A stretch of 64,000 nucleotides of DNA from an uncultured Pseudomonadales bacterium (GTDB taxonomy: Bacteria; Pseudomonadota; Gammaproteobacteria; Pseudomonadales; Porticoccaceae): assembly GCA_943788875.1 (NCBI GenBank), contig CALSSA010000007.1, positions 62,001 through 126,000 on the forward strand. The letters run 5' to 3'. Below the pieces are notes generated by a model. That model saw only the letters and a list, made by a program, of their open reading frames with translations. It was not told the origin of the DNA and ran no database searches. This document shows positions 1-8,767 of this stretch, in pieces (position 1 is the stretch's first letter; every line of letters starts with the position of its first letter). A program made the translations under genes and the position numbers.

Positions 1-2
1 AA

Positions 3-203
3 CAATATTGCCCAATGGACAAAGCACAGCGGCAACTGATGGATCAGGCCGTAAATCGCTTCGCCCTATCGGCCAGAGGTTTTTATCGAGTGCTAAAAGT
101 AGCTCGCACTATTGCAGATTTGAGCGGGCTGGAGACACCTGAATTAGACCAATACCAAGAGGCACTGAGCTTTAGATCAACAGTGCAGCCCAACCCTAAA
201 TAG
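3..203 (+). CDS. comM: ComM/YifB-type Mg-chelatase-like AAA+ ATPase, C-terminal fragment (5' end outside window)
   Basis: Only the last 66 codons are in the window; the frame is open from the first bases, so the gene is cut by the window edge and is not a small protein of its own. The text LSARGFYRVLKVARTIADL followed by a leucine/glutamate-rich tail ending in EALSFR is the conserved C-terminal end of YifB/ComM proteins (Mg_chelatase_C region). In Haemophilus and Vibrio ComM is a helicase that promotes branch migration during natural transformation. The stop (TAG at 201-203) overlaps the stop of the convergent channel gene by 8 bp. Family assignment is firm; the role in this organism is inferred. 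Confidence 0.85.
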   Translation, partial: QYCPMDKAQRQLMDQAVNRFALSARGFYRVLKVARTIADLSGLETPELDQYQEALSFRSTVQPNPK

Positions 204-1020
204 CACTGTCCGGCAACGTCACCCCACAGTGATAGCAGTACTCAGCCTCAGGATGATGACCAGTACGCTCGCAAACATTACAGCGGCGATTGCTGGTTTC
301 CGTATGTATTTCCCGCGCAATCTCAGCCGTAAATATGCCCGTAGGAATGGCAATAATCGAATAACCCGTCAGCATCGCCAGAGTAGCAATCACCTGCCCC
401 ATCGCCGTCTGCGGCGTAATATCCCCATAGCCAACCGTAGTAATAGTCACAATGGTCCAATAGATACTGCGGGGAATACTGGTAAAGCCATTCTCCGGCC
501 CCTCAACAAAAAACATCAGGCTGCCAAAGATCACACAAAGCACCAGCACCGCGGTGAAAAACACAAAGATTTTGCGCCGCGACGCATACATAGAACGCAA
601 CAAAACATTGGCTTCCGACAGATAGCGCACCAGCTTAAGCACCCGGAAAATGCGCAACACTCGCAGCAAACGAATCACCAGCCAGTAATTAGCACCCGGG
701 AAGAACAGGGCCAGATAGCTCGGTAAAACTGAGAGCAAATCCACCAGACCATAGAAACTGAAAATATAGCGCAATGGTTTTGGCGACGAGTAGATTCGTG
801 CCAGATATTCCACTGAAAACAGCAGCGTAAAGAACCACTCCAGACGAAACAGCCAAAACCCATAATGGCTGTTCACCACTTCAATAGAGTCGAGAATAAT
901 CGCCAGCACACTGAGCAAGATCAGATAAATCAACGCAATATCAAAATACTGCCCAGCTGGCGTATCAGTGCCAAAAATCACCCGATAGATTTTTTCTCGT
1001 AAGGATACCTCAACCATCAT
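196..1020 (-). CDS. Voltage-gated potassium channel (Kv/KvAP-like) with C-terminal zinc ribbon
   Basis: 274-residue inner-membrane ion channel subunit, expected to act as a tetramer. Six membrane segments can be read: S1 about 26-44, S2 57-75, S3 85-107, an arginine-rich S4 at 116-133 (Arg every third residue), S5 151-172 and S6 208-232. The K+ selectivity filter TTVGYGD is at 194-200. After S6 comes a short cytoplasmic tail with Cys247-x2-Cys250 and Cys262-x2-Cys265, a zinc-ribbon arrangement. Two ATGs are adjacent at the start; either works with the AGG-containing leader. It converges on comM with an 8-bp overlap and is divergent from the LysE-type exporter gene. Ion selectivity follows from the filter; the gating stimulus is unknown. 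Confidence 0.9.
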   Translation of the reverse strand: MMVEVSLREKIYRVIFGTDTPAGQYFDIALIYLILLSVLAIILDSIEVVNSHYGFWLFRLEWFFTLLFSVEYLARIYSSPKPLRYIFSFYGLVDLLSVLPSYLALFFPGANYWLVIRLLRVLRIFRVLKLVRYLSEANVLLRSMYASRRKIFVFFTAVLVLCVIFGSLMFFVEGPENGFTSIPRSIYWTIVTITTVGYGDITPQTAMGQVIATLAMLTGYSIIAIPTGIFTAEIAREIHTETSNRRCNVCERTGHHPEAEYCYHCGVTLPDSAI

Positions 1021-1123
1021 CTTTGCCTGTTAGCTGATCCGATAAGGTTATTGTATGCAGTAATAGATCAGTTGACTATGATGCATCTCAGAACTTACCA
1101 AACAGATAACAAGAGACAACAAT

Positions 1124-1759
1124 ATGGATCTTGCCCAGGGCTTGATAATAATCACCTCAGTCCACCTGCTGGCCGCCGCCTCGCCGGGGCCGGATTTTGT
1201 GTTGGTCTCACAGCAAACATTGTCCAATGGCAAGCGCGCAGGCCTGCTGTGCAGCATAGGTATAGCGCTTGGCTTGTCCGTGCACATTCTCTACTCCGCC
1301 TTTGGTCTGGCCGCAGTGATTGCCAATTCCTCCTCAGCGCTCTGGGCGATTAAGCTATTGGGCGGCAGCTACCTGATCTATCTTGGCATCAGTGGACTTA
1401 GAGCCAGAACCCGCGATAGCGATAGCCAAACCTTGACTGCCAGTGGCGTGGCAGATCAATCAGCTGTTAAAACCATAGGCCTCGGGTTTCTGTGCAATGC
1501 CCTGAATCCCAAAGCACCGATCTACTTTATATCGCTGTTTACCGTCGTGCTTTCCCAGAACACCCCAGCCCAGTATCTATTGATCTACGGTATCTGGATG
1601 ATGGTGCTGCAGTTTGCCTGGTTCTCTTTTTTGACCATGCTGCTATCCAGACCACTAGTCACCAGCAAGCTTCAATCAATGGGGCATTGGATAGATCGAG
1701 TTGCCGGCGGCGCCATGCTACTGCTAGGCATCAAGGTGTTAGCCAGCAGAACAAACTAA
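1124..1759 (+). CDS. LysE/RhtB-family amino acid exporter
   Basis: 211-residue integral membrane protein of the LysE superfamily, which exports amino acids or homoserine lactone-like compounds. Family marks are PGPDF at 21-25 after the first hydrophobic segment and NPKAPIYF at 128-135, with about six hydrophobic segments in all. The ATG at 1124 follows an AAGAGA ribosome site. A longer overlapping frame in the same stretch is a shadow. The next gene, 39 bp downstream on the same strand, is another small-molecule exporter (EamA type), so the two may be cotranscribed. The substrate cannot be read from sequence. Confidence 0.9.
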   Translation: MDLAQGLIIITSVHLLAAASPGPDFVLVSQQTLSNGKRAGLLCSIGIALGLSVHILYSAFGLAAVIANSSSALWAIKLLGGSYLIYLGISGLRARTRDSDSQTLTASGVADQSAVKTIGLGFLCNALNPKAPIYFISLFTVVLSQNTPAQYLLIYGIWMMVLQFAWFSFLTMLLSRPLVTSKLQSMGHWIDRVAGGAMLLLGIKVLASRTN

Positions 1760-1798
1760 ACTCCAGCTTAAAATAATTATAATAATAGGAATGGCCAA

Positions 1799-2707
1799 AT
1801 GATAAACCAAAGTATGGGCCCCAAAGACTGGGCCATGTTAGTTGTGCTGTCGTTTCTCTGGGGCGGATCATTTTTCTTTATTGGCGTAGCAGTCACAGAG
1901 CTGCCACCTCTTACCATAGTTACACTGCGGGTGGGACTGGCTGCAATAGCCCTCTGGGCAGTGCTACTGATCGCCGGCTACGAGATCCCCAAGTCCATCA
2001 AAGTATGGCGCGCATTCCTAGTCATGGGCTTGCTCAGCAATGCCCTGCCCTTCTCTCTTATTGCTTGGGGGCAGACCCATATAGGTGCGGGGCTGGCATC
2101 CATTATTAATACCACAACACCTCTATTCACCATCCTCATCGCAGGGGCATTTTTATCTGACGAACATATAACCGCCAAAAAGATACTCGGTGTGATTGCC
2201 GGCTTATTGGGAGCCACTATTCTTATAGGCCCATCATCCCTATTAGAACTGGGCACCAACACATTAGCCCAGCTGGCCGTTATTGGCGCCGCCATCTCCT
2301 ACGGTTGCGCCACCGTATTTGGTCGCCGATTTAAAACCATGGGCATCAGCCCCTTTAATACAGCTGTCGGCCAGGTGACCACATCAACCATTATTTTATT
2401 GCCTGTAGTATGGTTTATTGAAAGCCCTTATCAGCTGGCCAACCCCAGCACTCCAGTATGGCTAGCCGTTCTGGCACTGGCTCTGTTCTCCACCGCACTG
2501 GCCTATATATTGTTCTTCCGCATCCTGTCCTCATCCGGGGCCACCAATGTTGTGCTGGTGACCTACCTTGCGCCAGTGACTGCAAGCTTTTTAAGCTGGT
2601 TAATTCTTGATGAGCAGCTTCAAGGAAAACACTTTATTGGCATGGCCTTTATTGGTTTGGGGCTCGCGATAATTGATGGGCGACTTTGGGCTAAACTTAG
2701 ACGATAA
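1799..2707 (+). CDS. DMT-superfamily transporter with two EamA domains
   Basis: 302-residue drug/metabolite transporter of RhaT/EamA type with ten hydrophobic segments arranged as two repeats (about 14-145 and 155-292). The first repeat begins with the usual FLWGGSFFFIGVAV helix. These inner-membrane proteins mostly export amino acids or metabolites; the substrate here is unknown. It starts 39 bp after the LysE-type gene and ends 55 bp before the quinone reductase start, so the three may form one transcript. Confidence 0.9.
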   Translation: MINQSMGPKDWAMLVVLSFLWGGSFFFIGVAVTELPPLTIVTLRVGLAAIALWAVLLIAGYEIPKSIKVWRAFLVMGLLSNALPFSLIAWGQTHIGAGLASIINTTTPLFTILIAGAFLSDEHITAKKILGVIAGLLGATILIGPSSLLELGTNTLAQLAVIGAAISYGCATVFGRRFKTMGISPFNTAVGQVTTSTIILLPVVWFIESPYQLANPSTPVWLAVLALALFSTALAYILFFRILSSSGATNVVLVTYLAPVTASFLSWLILDEQLQGKHFIGMAFIGLGLAIIDGRLWAKLRR

Positions 2708-2762
2708 TTTCTGGCAGCAATCATTAAGACAGTCAAATCTCCATCACCAAGGTAAAACAATA

Positions 2763-3755
2763 ATGAGCTTACCGACAAGCCAAACCGGCATTGAAATAAC
2801 CGAACCCGGCGCCCCGGAAGTGTTGCAAGCCGCAACCAGAGCAACGCCACAACCAGCAGCAACCGAAGTACTAATACAGGTCGCAGCCGCAGGCATTAAC
2901 CGTCCCGATGTATTTCAGCGCATGGGTTTCTACCCTCCACCCCCAGGCGTCACCGACATCCCCGGACTGGAAGTCAGTGGCACTATCGTGGCCATTGGTA
3001 CCGGAGTAACCAGCTTGTCACTTGGCGACAAGGTCTGCGCACTATTGGCCGGTGGTGGCTACGCCGAATACGCGGTTGCCGAGGAATCCCTGTGCTTGCC
3101 CGCACCAGACAACCTCCCCTTAGAACATGCCGCCGCCCTGCCGGAAACCTGCTTCACCGTATGGCACAATCTATTTGAGCGCGCCGACCTCAAGCCTGGC
3201 GAATGGTTATTGGTGCACGGTGGCTCCAGTGGTATAGGCACCACCACTATCCAGATAGCCAGAGCAATGGGCGTGAATGTGATCGCCACTGCCGGCTCCG
3301 ATGAAAAATGCGCTGTCTGCGAAGAGTTGGGCGCAGCAAAAGCGATTAACTATAATCAACAGGACTTTGTTGAAGTCTGTCAGGAAATGACCAGCTCTGG
3401 CGTCAATGTAGTACTGGATATGGTGGGCGGCGACTATGTGCAAAAGAACTTTGCCGCCTGCGCGCCCAAAGCCAGAATTGTGAATATCGCTTTTTTACGC
3501 GGTTCCAAAACTGAAGTGGACCTTATGCCTCTAATGTTAAAACAGCTGGTGCTGACCGGATCCACATTGCGAGCCCAGCCGCTGGAGAACAAAGCACGAA
3601 TTGCCGCCGGAGTAAAAGATCAGGTATGGCCACTAATCGCCAGCGGGCAGTTTAGGCCCATAATCCATAGCAGCTTCCCTTTGGCAGAGGCCAGCAAGGG
3701 CCATGCCCTGATGGAAACCAATCAGCATATTGGCAAAATTATTTTACAGAATTAA
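2763..3755 (+). CDS. NAD(P)H quinone oxidoreductase, PIG3 family (zinc-free MDR)
   Basis: 330-residue medium-chain dehydrogenase/reductase. The N-terminal GroES-like domain carries the PIG3 signature GINRPDVFQRMGFYPPPPG (about 44-62), and the Rossmann domain has GGSSGIG at 153-159. No catalytic zinc cysteine/histidine set is visible, as expected for quinone reductases, which reduce quinones with NADPH. The open frame extends 30 codons upstream into the previous gene, but the ATG at 2763 follows an AAGG site and gives the family's usual N-terminus (a short strand then ITEPGAPEVL), so I use it. Cytosolic; substrate range not determinable. Confidence 0.9.
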   Translation: MSLPTSQTGIEITEPGAPEVLQAATRATPQPAATEVLIQVAAAGINRPDVFQRMGFYPPPPGVTDIPGLEVSGTIVAIGTGVTSLSLGDKVCALLAGGGYAEYAVAEESLCLPAPDNLPLEHAAALPETCFTVWHNLFERADLKPGEWLLVHGGSSGIGTTTIQIARAMGVNVIATAGSDEKCAVCEELGAAKAINYNQQDFVEVCQEMTSSGVNVVLDMVGGDYVQKNFAACAPKARIVNIAFLRGSKTEVDLMPLMLKQLVLTGSTLRAQPLENKARIAAGVKDQVWPLIASGQFRPIIHSSFPLAEASKGHALMETNQHIGKIILQN

Positions 3756-3767
3756 CCCAGAGATATG

Positions 3768-4094
3768 ATGAATAAAAAAGACTCCAGGTTGGTGTACTCC
3801 ACCGAGACCGGCCGCATTAAAGAGACCGAAACCCAGACCCGCAACTATGATGGCGACGGTATTTTGCGTATTCGCCGCGAAACCAGTGGTCGCAAAGGTA
3901 AAGGTGTAACCACCATTACCGGCTTTGATCTGGATGCTGTAGCGCTAAAAACACTGGCCAAGCAGCTTAAACAGAAATGCTCTACTGGCGGCACGGTGAA
4001 AGATGGCGTGATAGAAATACAGGGCGACCATCGCGATAAGCTTAAAGCTGAGTTAGAAAAACTCGGCCATACCGTCAAACTGGCGGGAGGATAA
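3768..4094 (+). CDS. SUI1/eIF1-like translation initiation factor (YciH family)
   Basis: 108-residue bacterial homologue of eukaryotic eIF1. The SUI1 fold region is clear: RRETSGRKGKGVTTITGF at about 37-54, then CSTGGTVKDGVIEIQGDHR at about 71-89. E. coli YciH weakens aberrant initiation complexes in vitro; its role in the cell is modest. Two ATGs lie at 3765 and 3768; I take the second because it is better spaced from an AGAG site, but the first would add only one Met. The stop is followed one base later by the ATG of the S9 peptidase gene, so translation is probably coupled. Confidence 0.88.
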   Translation: MNKKDSRLVYSTETGRIKETETQTRNYDGDGILRIRRETSGRKGKGVTTITGFDLDAVALKTLAKQLKQKCSTGGTVKDGVIEIQGDHRDKLKAELEKLGHTVKLAGG

Positions 4095-4095
4095 G

Positions 4096-5988
4096 ATGCC
4101 CAAAACACAGCAAGCCTTCGGCACTTGGCCCTCGCCCATTAGTGCAGAGCTTATTACCAAAGCCGCCCCCAGCCTTAATTTCATTCAGTCACAGGGCGAC
4201 AACCTCTACTGGGTTGAAGGCCGTCCCTGGGATGCTGGCCGCAGTGTGATTATGTGCCGTGATAGCGCAGGCATCATTAAAGACCTGCTCCCTAGCCCCT
4301 TTAGCCATCACAGCAAAGTCCATGAATATGGCGGCATGGCCTATGCCGCAGATCAGACCCACCTATATTTTGTGAATGCCGCTGATCAATGTATTTACCA
4401 GCTAAACCTAAACTCCAGCGATAAACCCAAAGCTATCACTAGCCCTGGATTGCGCTTTGCCGACTTGGTCATTGATACAGCTCAACAGCAACTAATCGCC
4501 GTCGCTGAAAAACACCAAGACGACCGCGAACCAGAAAATTTTATTGTCGCAATTAAAATAGCCTCAGGAGAAGTCAACACTCTTGTCAGCGGCGCAGACT
4601 TCTATGCCTACCCACGCATAAGCCCAGATGGACAACAACTTTGCTGGATAGAATGGCGCCACCCCAATATGCCCTGGGATAGCACTCAGCTTTGCTGTGC
4701 CCGGCTAACTGCAAATGGGTTAAGCGACTTTACTGTGATCGCTGGTGGCGACAACAACCAAGCTATTTTTCAGCCCAGCTGGTCACCAGATAACCAGCTC
4801 TACTATGTGACCGACAAAAACAACTGGTGGAATATCTGCCGCGCCAATGGCGAACCCGTGCTGAGCAAAGAAGCAGAATTTGCTACGCCACTGTGGCAAT
4901 TTGGCATGAGCACCTATGACTTTATCGACGCCAACACCATCGGCTGTCTGTGGACCGAACAGGGGCTATGGCACAGCGGCTTTATCAATATTGCTTCAGG
5001 CCAGCTTAGTCCAGCAGAAAACCAGTACAGCAGCCTTGTAGCCGCCTCCTGCCATCAGGGCAAACTCTATATGGTGGCTGGCGCCGCAGCACTGGCCAAT
5101 CAAATTGTTGGCATTGAACAAGATAGCGCCAATGGAAAAGTCACATCCATATATGCGCCATCGACCTTGGACTTAGACAGTGCAGATATAGCCCAACCAG
5201 AGTCAATATTTTTCCCCAGTAGCAATGGCGTACAGGTACATGCCTTTTTCTACCCGCCCACAAATGCGCAGTATCAGGGCGCCGACACTGAATTACCACC
5301 AATCATAGCCCTCTGCCATGGTGGCCCGACCGGCGCCACCGACAGCGGCCTAAACCTGAAAATTCAGTACTGGACTAACCGCGGCTTTGCCATTGTCGAC
5401 ATTAACTATCGCGGCAGCACCGGCTTTGGCCGCCGCTATCGGCAAGGACTGGTTAATGCCTGGGGTATCGCCGACGTAGAAGACACCCAGCACGCCATCA
5501 ACTACTTGGCCGAGCAACAGAAAATTGACCCACAGCGCTGCCTGATTCGCGGCGGCAGTGCCGGTGGCTACACCGTATTATCGGCTCTGACCTTTACCAA
5601 TACCTTTAAAGCCGGAGCCAGCCTCTATGGCATTGGTGACCTAGAAACCTTAGCCACCGACACCCATAAATTTGAATCACGCTATCTTGACAGCCTCATT
5701 GGCCCCTACCCCGAACGCAGAGATATCTACTTAGAGCGCTCGCCAATACATCATGCCGAGGGATTGAACTGCCCAGTGATCTTTTTGCAGGGTCTAGAAG
5801 ATAAAGTAGTACCCCCCAATCAAGCCGAGATGATGGTCAAGCTACTTCAAGACAAAGGCATTCAAGTGGAGTATGTGGCCTTCTCCGACGAAGGCCATGG
5901 CTTTAGAAAAGCCAACAATATTATCCGCGCCATGGAAGCTGAACTGGCCTTCTATCGCGATGTATTTAGTCTGGCGGGCAAGGCTTAA
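4096..5988 (+). CDS. S9-family prolyl oligopeptidase-type serine peptidase
   Basis: 630-residue protein with an N-terminal beta-propeller region (about 1-370, TolB/WD40-like repeats such as YAYPRISPDGQQLCWIEW) and a C-terminal alpha/beta-hydrolase domain. The catalytic triad can be placed at Ser488 (in GGSAGG), Asp569 (in LEDKVVPP) and His601 (in DEGHGF). No signal peptide is seen, so it should be cytoplasmic and cleave short peptides, most likely dipeptidyl or acylaminoacyl peptides. The order follows the SUI1-like gene with a one-base gap and precedes greB by two bases, indicating one operon. Confidence 0.92.
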   Translation: MPKTQQAFGTWPSPISAELITKAAPSLNFIQSQGDNLYWVEGRPWDAGRSVIMCRDSAGIIKDLLPSPFSHHSKVHEYGGMAYAADQTHLYFVNAADQCIYQLNLNSSDKPKAITSPGLRFADLVIDTAQQQLIAVAEKHQDDREPENFIVAIKIASGEVNTLVSGADFYAYPRISPDGQQLCWIEWRHPNMPWDSTQLCCARLTANGLSDFTVIAGGDNNQAIFQPSWSPDNQLYYVTDKNNWWNICRANGEPVLSKEAEFATPLWQFGMSTYDFIDANTIGCLWTEQGLWHSGFINIASGQLSPAENQYSSLVAASCHQGKLYMVAGAAALANQIVGIEQDSANGKVTSIYAPSTLDLDSADIAQPESIFFPSSNGVQVHAFFYPPTNAQYQGADTELPPIIALCHGGPTGATDSGLNLKIQYWTNRGFAIVDINYRGSTGFGRRYRQGLVNAWGIADVEDTQHAINYLAEQQKIDPQRCLIRGGSAGGYTVLSALTFTNTFKAGASLYGIGDLETLATDTHKFESRYLDSLIGPYPERRDIYLERSPIHHAEGLNCPVIFLQGLEDKVVPPNQAEMMVKLLQDKGIQVEYVAFSDEGHGFRKANNIIRAMEAELAFYRDVFSLAGKA

Positions 5989-5990
5989 CC

Positions 5991-6488
5991 ATGGGTCGCT
6001 ATCGCCCGCCAAGGCCCAAAAGCTCCCCCTATATAACCGCCGAAGGCGCCGCCAACATGCGCGCCGAGTTGCGTGAACTATGGAAAGTCGAGCGACCCCA
6101 AGTGACCCAAGTGGTGCATGAAGCCGCCAAAAATGGTGACCGCTCAGAAAACGGCGACTATATCTACGGCAAACGGCGTCTGCGAGAAATAGATAGCCGC
6201 GTGCGCTACCTGACCAAACGCCTGGAAGACGCGACCATTGTCGAAGACAAACCCAGAGACCCCAGCAAAGTATTTTTTGCCGCCTGGGTAACCGTGGAAG
6301 ATCAAGAGACCGGCGACGAACAAACCTTCCGGCTAGTCGGCTCCGATGAAATAGACCCAGCGCAAAACTGGATCAGCATCGACTCACCGATGGCCCAGGC
6401 ATTGATTGGCAAATCCATCGATGACGACGCCAATGTCAAAACACCAGCCGGAGACCGATGTTTTATAGTGACAGCCATTAACTACTAG
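5991..6488 (+). CDS. greB: Transcription elongation factor GreB
   Basis: 165-residue Gre factor. The N-terminal coiled coil (about 14-82) carries the acidic tip in GDRSENGDYIYGK, which inserts into the RNA polymerase secondary channel and stimulates cleavage of backtracked RNA. The C-terminal FKBP-like domain follows (about 88-165) with the RLVGSDEID and PMAQALIGK elements. The YIYGKRRLREID segment and the lack of GreA-specific text favour GreB. The ATG lies two bases after the stop of the S9 peptidase gene. Confidence 0.93.
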   Translation: MGRYRPPRPKSSPYITAEGAANMRAELRELWKVERPQVTQVVHEAAKNGDRSENGDYIYGKRRLREIDSRVRYLTKRLEDATIVEDKPRDPSKVFFAAWVTVEDQETGDEQTFRLVGSDEIDPAQNWISIDSPMAQALIGKSIDDDANVKTPAGDRCFIVTAINY

Positions 6489-6634
6489 CATCTACAAAGC
6501 GACTAAAAAATACTTAACCATATCAACTGTCAGTAATGACAGATTATCCAAATCCCTATCCGAACTGGGTACGGGGTTGCAGAACCCAAACAGAAAAATA
6601 GCCCCAAGCACCACAAAGACAAAAACTTGCATTC

Positions 6635-6658
6635 TTATTATGTGATATTGCATAATAA
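6635..6658. promoter_or_regulatory. Perfect 8-bp inverted repeat upstream of the globin gene, possible operator
   Basis: TTATTATG at 6635-6642 and CATAATAA at 6651-6658 are exact reverse complements separated by 8 bp. The site lies about 77 bp before the globin ATG, in the 246-bp gap after greB. Dyads of this size are typical of dimeric regulators. For a haem globin a nitric-oxide or redox sensor would make sense, but the arms do not match a consensus I can name with confidence. Confidence 0.4.
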
Positions 6659-6734
6659 TTAGAAGTGCGCTGTTCTCAAAATCGTCACAACTTAAAAAAC
6701 CAAAAAGAGTTATACGCAATCACAGGGAGATAGC

Positions 6735-7094
6735 ATGGAAAATTTGTTTGATAAATACGGTGGTGTAGAGGTAATGCGAGAGCTCATCAAAGAGTTCTAC
6801 GTTCAAGTGTATGCGCACCCTCAATTAAAATCCTATTTTAAAGATACCGACCTTAATGAACTAATCCAGCATCAATGTAAGTTCTTTGCATACGCCATGG
6901 GAAAACCTGCTGTAGAGTATAAAGACGAATGGTTAGAGAGCGGTCATAGGAATAAAAACATCAGCGAAACTCATTTTTTGCAAGTCGCAGAACTTTTAAG
7001 AAGAGTGCTGCTAAACGCGGGCGTCGAGAACGAGCACGTTAAAGATATTATGATTGCAGTCGCCTCCAAGCGGGCGCAGATTGTGAATCTATAA
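6735..7094 (+). CDS. Group I truncated haemoglobin (bacterial 2-on-2 globin)
   Basis: 119-residue globin of truncated type. The proximal haem-binding histidine is His71 in SGHRNKNISETHF, which matches the F8 position of group I trHbs. The B10 tyrosine is probably Tyr22 in the FYVQVYAHPQLKSYF stretch, and a CD1-region Phe/Ala-Tyr motif follows (KFFAYAMGKP). Such proteins bind O2 and NO, and several detoxify NO. A strong AGGGAG ribosome site precedes the ATG. It stands alone, with a palindrome upstream that could be its operator. Confidence 0.88.
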   Translation: MENLFDKYGGVEVMRELIKEFYVQVYAHPQLKSYFKDTDLNELIQHQCKFFAYAMGKPAVEYKDEWLESGHRNKNISETHFLQVAELLRRVLLNAGVENEHVKDIMIAVASKRAQIVNL

Positions 7095-7214
7095 TATTAC
7101 AGCGAAGGCCTCTCATCAGTAGAGAGAAAAGTACCTGATCACAGAGAAAAGACTAGGTGCTCCATAGCCTGCAACTTATTAAGTCTGTGTCAGAAAACAG
7201 TTGCCTCAACTAAA

Positions 7215-7850
7215 TTAGGGTGACAGCCGAGCGATAGTCCATTGATTATTGTCGCGCTTAAAACAAAAGCGATCATGCAGGCGGTTTTCACCACCCTGCC
7301 AAAATTCAATCTCCTCCGGCACCACGCGATAACCACCCCAAAAATCTGGCAGAGGAATCTCACCCTTCGAGAACTTTGCTTTAACCTGCTCAAACTGCGT
7401 TTCCAGCGCCTGGCGAGAATTAACCCGACTGCTCTGCTTAGACGCCCAAGCAGCCAACTGGCTACCCTTAGGGCGACTCAAAAAGTACTTCATTACATCC
7501 GTCGTCGACAGCCGCTCAGCACGGCCACCCACAATCACTTGCCGATCTAGCTGCAACCAGGGAAAGTGCAAGCTCACCTGAGCATTGCCCTCAATCTCAG
7601 TAGCCTTGCGACTACCGAGATTGGTATAGAACACAAAGCCACGCTCATCGAAGTCTTTAAGCAACACCATGCGCTGCCAAGGCTTGCCCTCGGCATTTAC
7701 CGTAGCAACACTCATAGCAGTAGGATCCTGAATATCAGCCTCAATCGCCTGTTCCATCCACCGCTTAAACTGTGCAAATGGGTTATCCAGCAAAGACTCA
7801 CGAGAAAGCTTCCCGTAGTCATATTCGCGACGATTATCTTGTAGGCTCAT
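7215..7850 (-). CDS. pdxH: Pyridoxamine 5'-phosphate oxidase
   Basis: 211-residue FMN enzyme that oxidises pyridoxine or pyridoxamine 5'-phosphate to pyridoxal 5'-phosphate, the last step of vitamin B6 synthesis and salvage. Recognisable are the FMN-binding run [23 protein letters not shown] (about 60-82; typical of PdxH) and the C-terminal signature [12 protein letters not shown], which binds FMN and PLP. Length matches the family (about 210-220). It reads in the same direction as the short-chain dehydrogenase upstream, 30 bp away. Confidence 0.95.
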   Translation of the reverse strand: MSLQDNRREYDYGKLSRESLLDNPFAQFKRWMEQAIEADIQDPTAMSVATVNAEGKPWQRMVLLKDFDERGFVFYTNLGSRKATEIEGNAQVSLHFPWLQLDRQVIVGGRAERLSTTDVMKYFLSRPKGSQLAAWASKQSSRVNSRQALETQFEQVKAKFSKGEIPLPDFWGGYRVVPEEIEFWQGGENRLHDRFCFKRDNNQWTIARLSP

Positions 7851-7880
7851 AGTCTTTCCATCCGTGATCGTAAAACAGAC

Positions 7881-8648
7881 TTACATAGTACCAATACATT
7901 GGCCGCCGTCTACCGGCAGAGCAACACCGTGCAAATAAGACCCCGCATCACTGGCCAGCAACAAAAACGGCCCAGTCATCTCATCCATACCGCCAGGCCG
8001 ACGAGCAGGCGACGACTTAAGGTAAGCCTGAGCGTCAGGTGAGTTAAACGCATCCTCCGTCATCTCGGTTAAAAAGTAGCCAGGGCACAGCGCATTAACA
8101 CGAATACCCTTACCCGCCCATTCCAGCGCCAGCGACTTAGTCAACTGAATCACCGCCGCCTTAGACGCAGAATAACTAGACTGACCAAAAGACACACGCA
8201 AACCCAAAATAGACGCCGTGTTAACAATAGCACCACCAACACCCGCCGCAATCATGCGCTTAGCCGCTTCCTGAGCCACAATAAACACACCCTTTACATT
8301 GGTATCAATCATCTGATCCCAGCTGGCTTCATCAATCTTAAGCGCCGTTTTCATATCCGCAATACCAGCATTATTAGCCACCACAGTCACCGTACCCATG
8401 CCCGCTTCAGCCAGATCAAAGGCCTCAACAATAGACGCCGCACTGGTGACATCCATAGGCACAGCCATAGCTTCGCCACCAGAAGCCTTAATCTCAGCCA
8501 CCAAAGACTCAAGACGGTCAACACGGCGCGCCGCCACAACCACCTTAGCGCCACGGGCCGAGAGGATTTTTGCAAAATGCACGCCAAAGCCGCTAGATGC
8601 GCCGGTTACCATGGCGACTTTGCCGCTCATATCAAATTCTGTAGTCAC
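7881..8648 (-). CDS. Short-chain dehydrogenase/reductase (SDR, classical)
   Basis: 255-residue NAD(P)-dependent oxidoreductase. Cofactor motif TGASSGFG is at 15-22, NNAG at 92-95, and the catalytic residues are Ser146, Tyr159 and Lys163 (YSASK). The C-terminal LPVDGGQCIG closes the fold. The start is GTG at 8648, chosen because AAGGA lies 9 bases before it; the next ATG (six codons in) has no comparable site. It precedes pdxH by 30 bp on the same strand. Members act on sugars, steroids, acyl carriers and many alcohols; the substrate is not evident. Confidence 0.9.
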   Translation of the reverse strand: MTTEFDMSGKVAMVTGASSGFGVHFAKILSARGAKVVVAARRVDRLESLVAEIKASGGEAMAVPMDVTSAASIVEAFDLAEAGMGTVTVVANNAGIADMKTALKIDEASWDQMIDTNVKGVFIVAQEAAKRMIAAGVGGAIVNTASILGLRVSFGQSSYSASKAAVIQLTKSLALEWAGKGIRVNALCPGYFLTEMTEDAFNSPDAQAYLKSSPARRPGGMDEMTGPFLLLASDAGSYLHGVALPVDGGQCIGTM

Positions 8649-8767
8649 TGTTCGATTCCTTAATTATTGGTTATTCGTTGTTATTGGTTTTATTTACTGG
8701 GCGGTAGTTTAACGCGTGGGGGGCTGGGCAACTAGGGGGAATGGGACTGTTGGGTTCTTAACATTAG

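Noticed and set aside
229-726. 165-codon frame on the plus strand
   Set aside because: Antisense to the channel gene, whose motifs are unambiguous.
6492-6632. Possible 46-residue hydrophobic protein on the minus strand (MQVFVFVVLGAIFLFGFCNP)
   Set aside because: It looks like a membrane or lipoprotein signal, but there is no convincing ribosome site, no recognised homologue, and it overlaps the globin leader and its dyad. Worth a homology search only.
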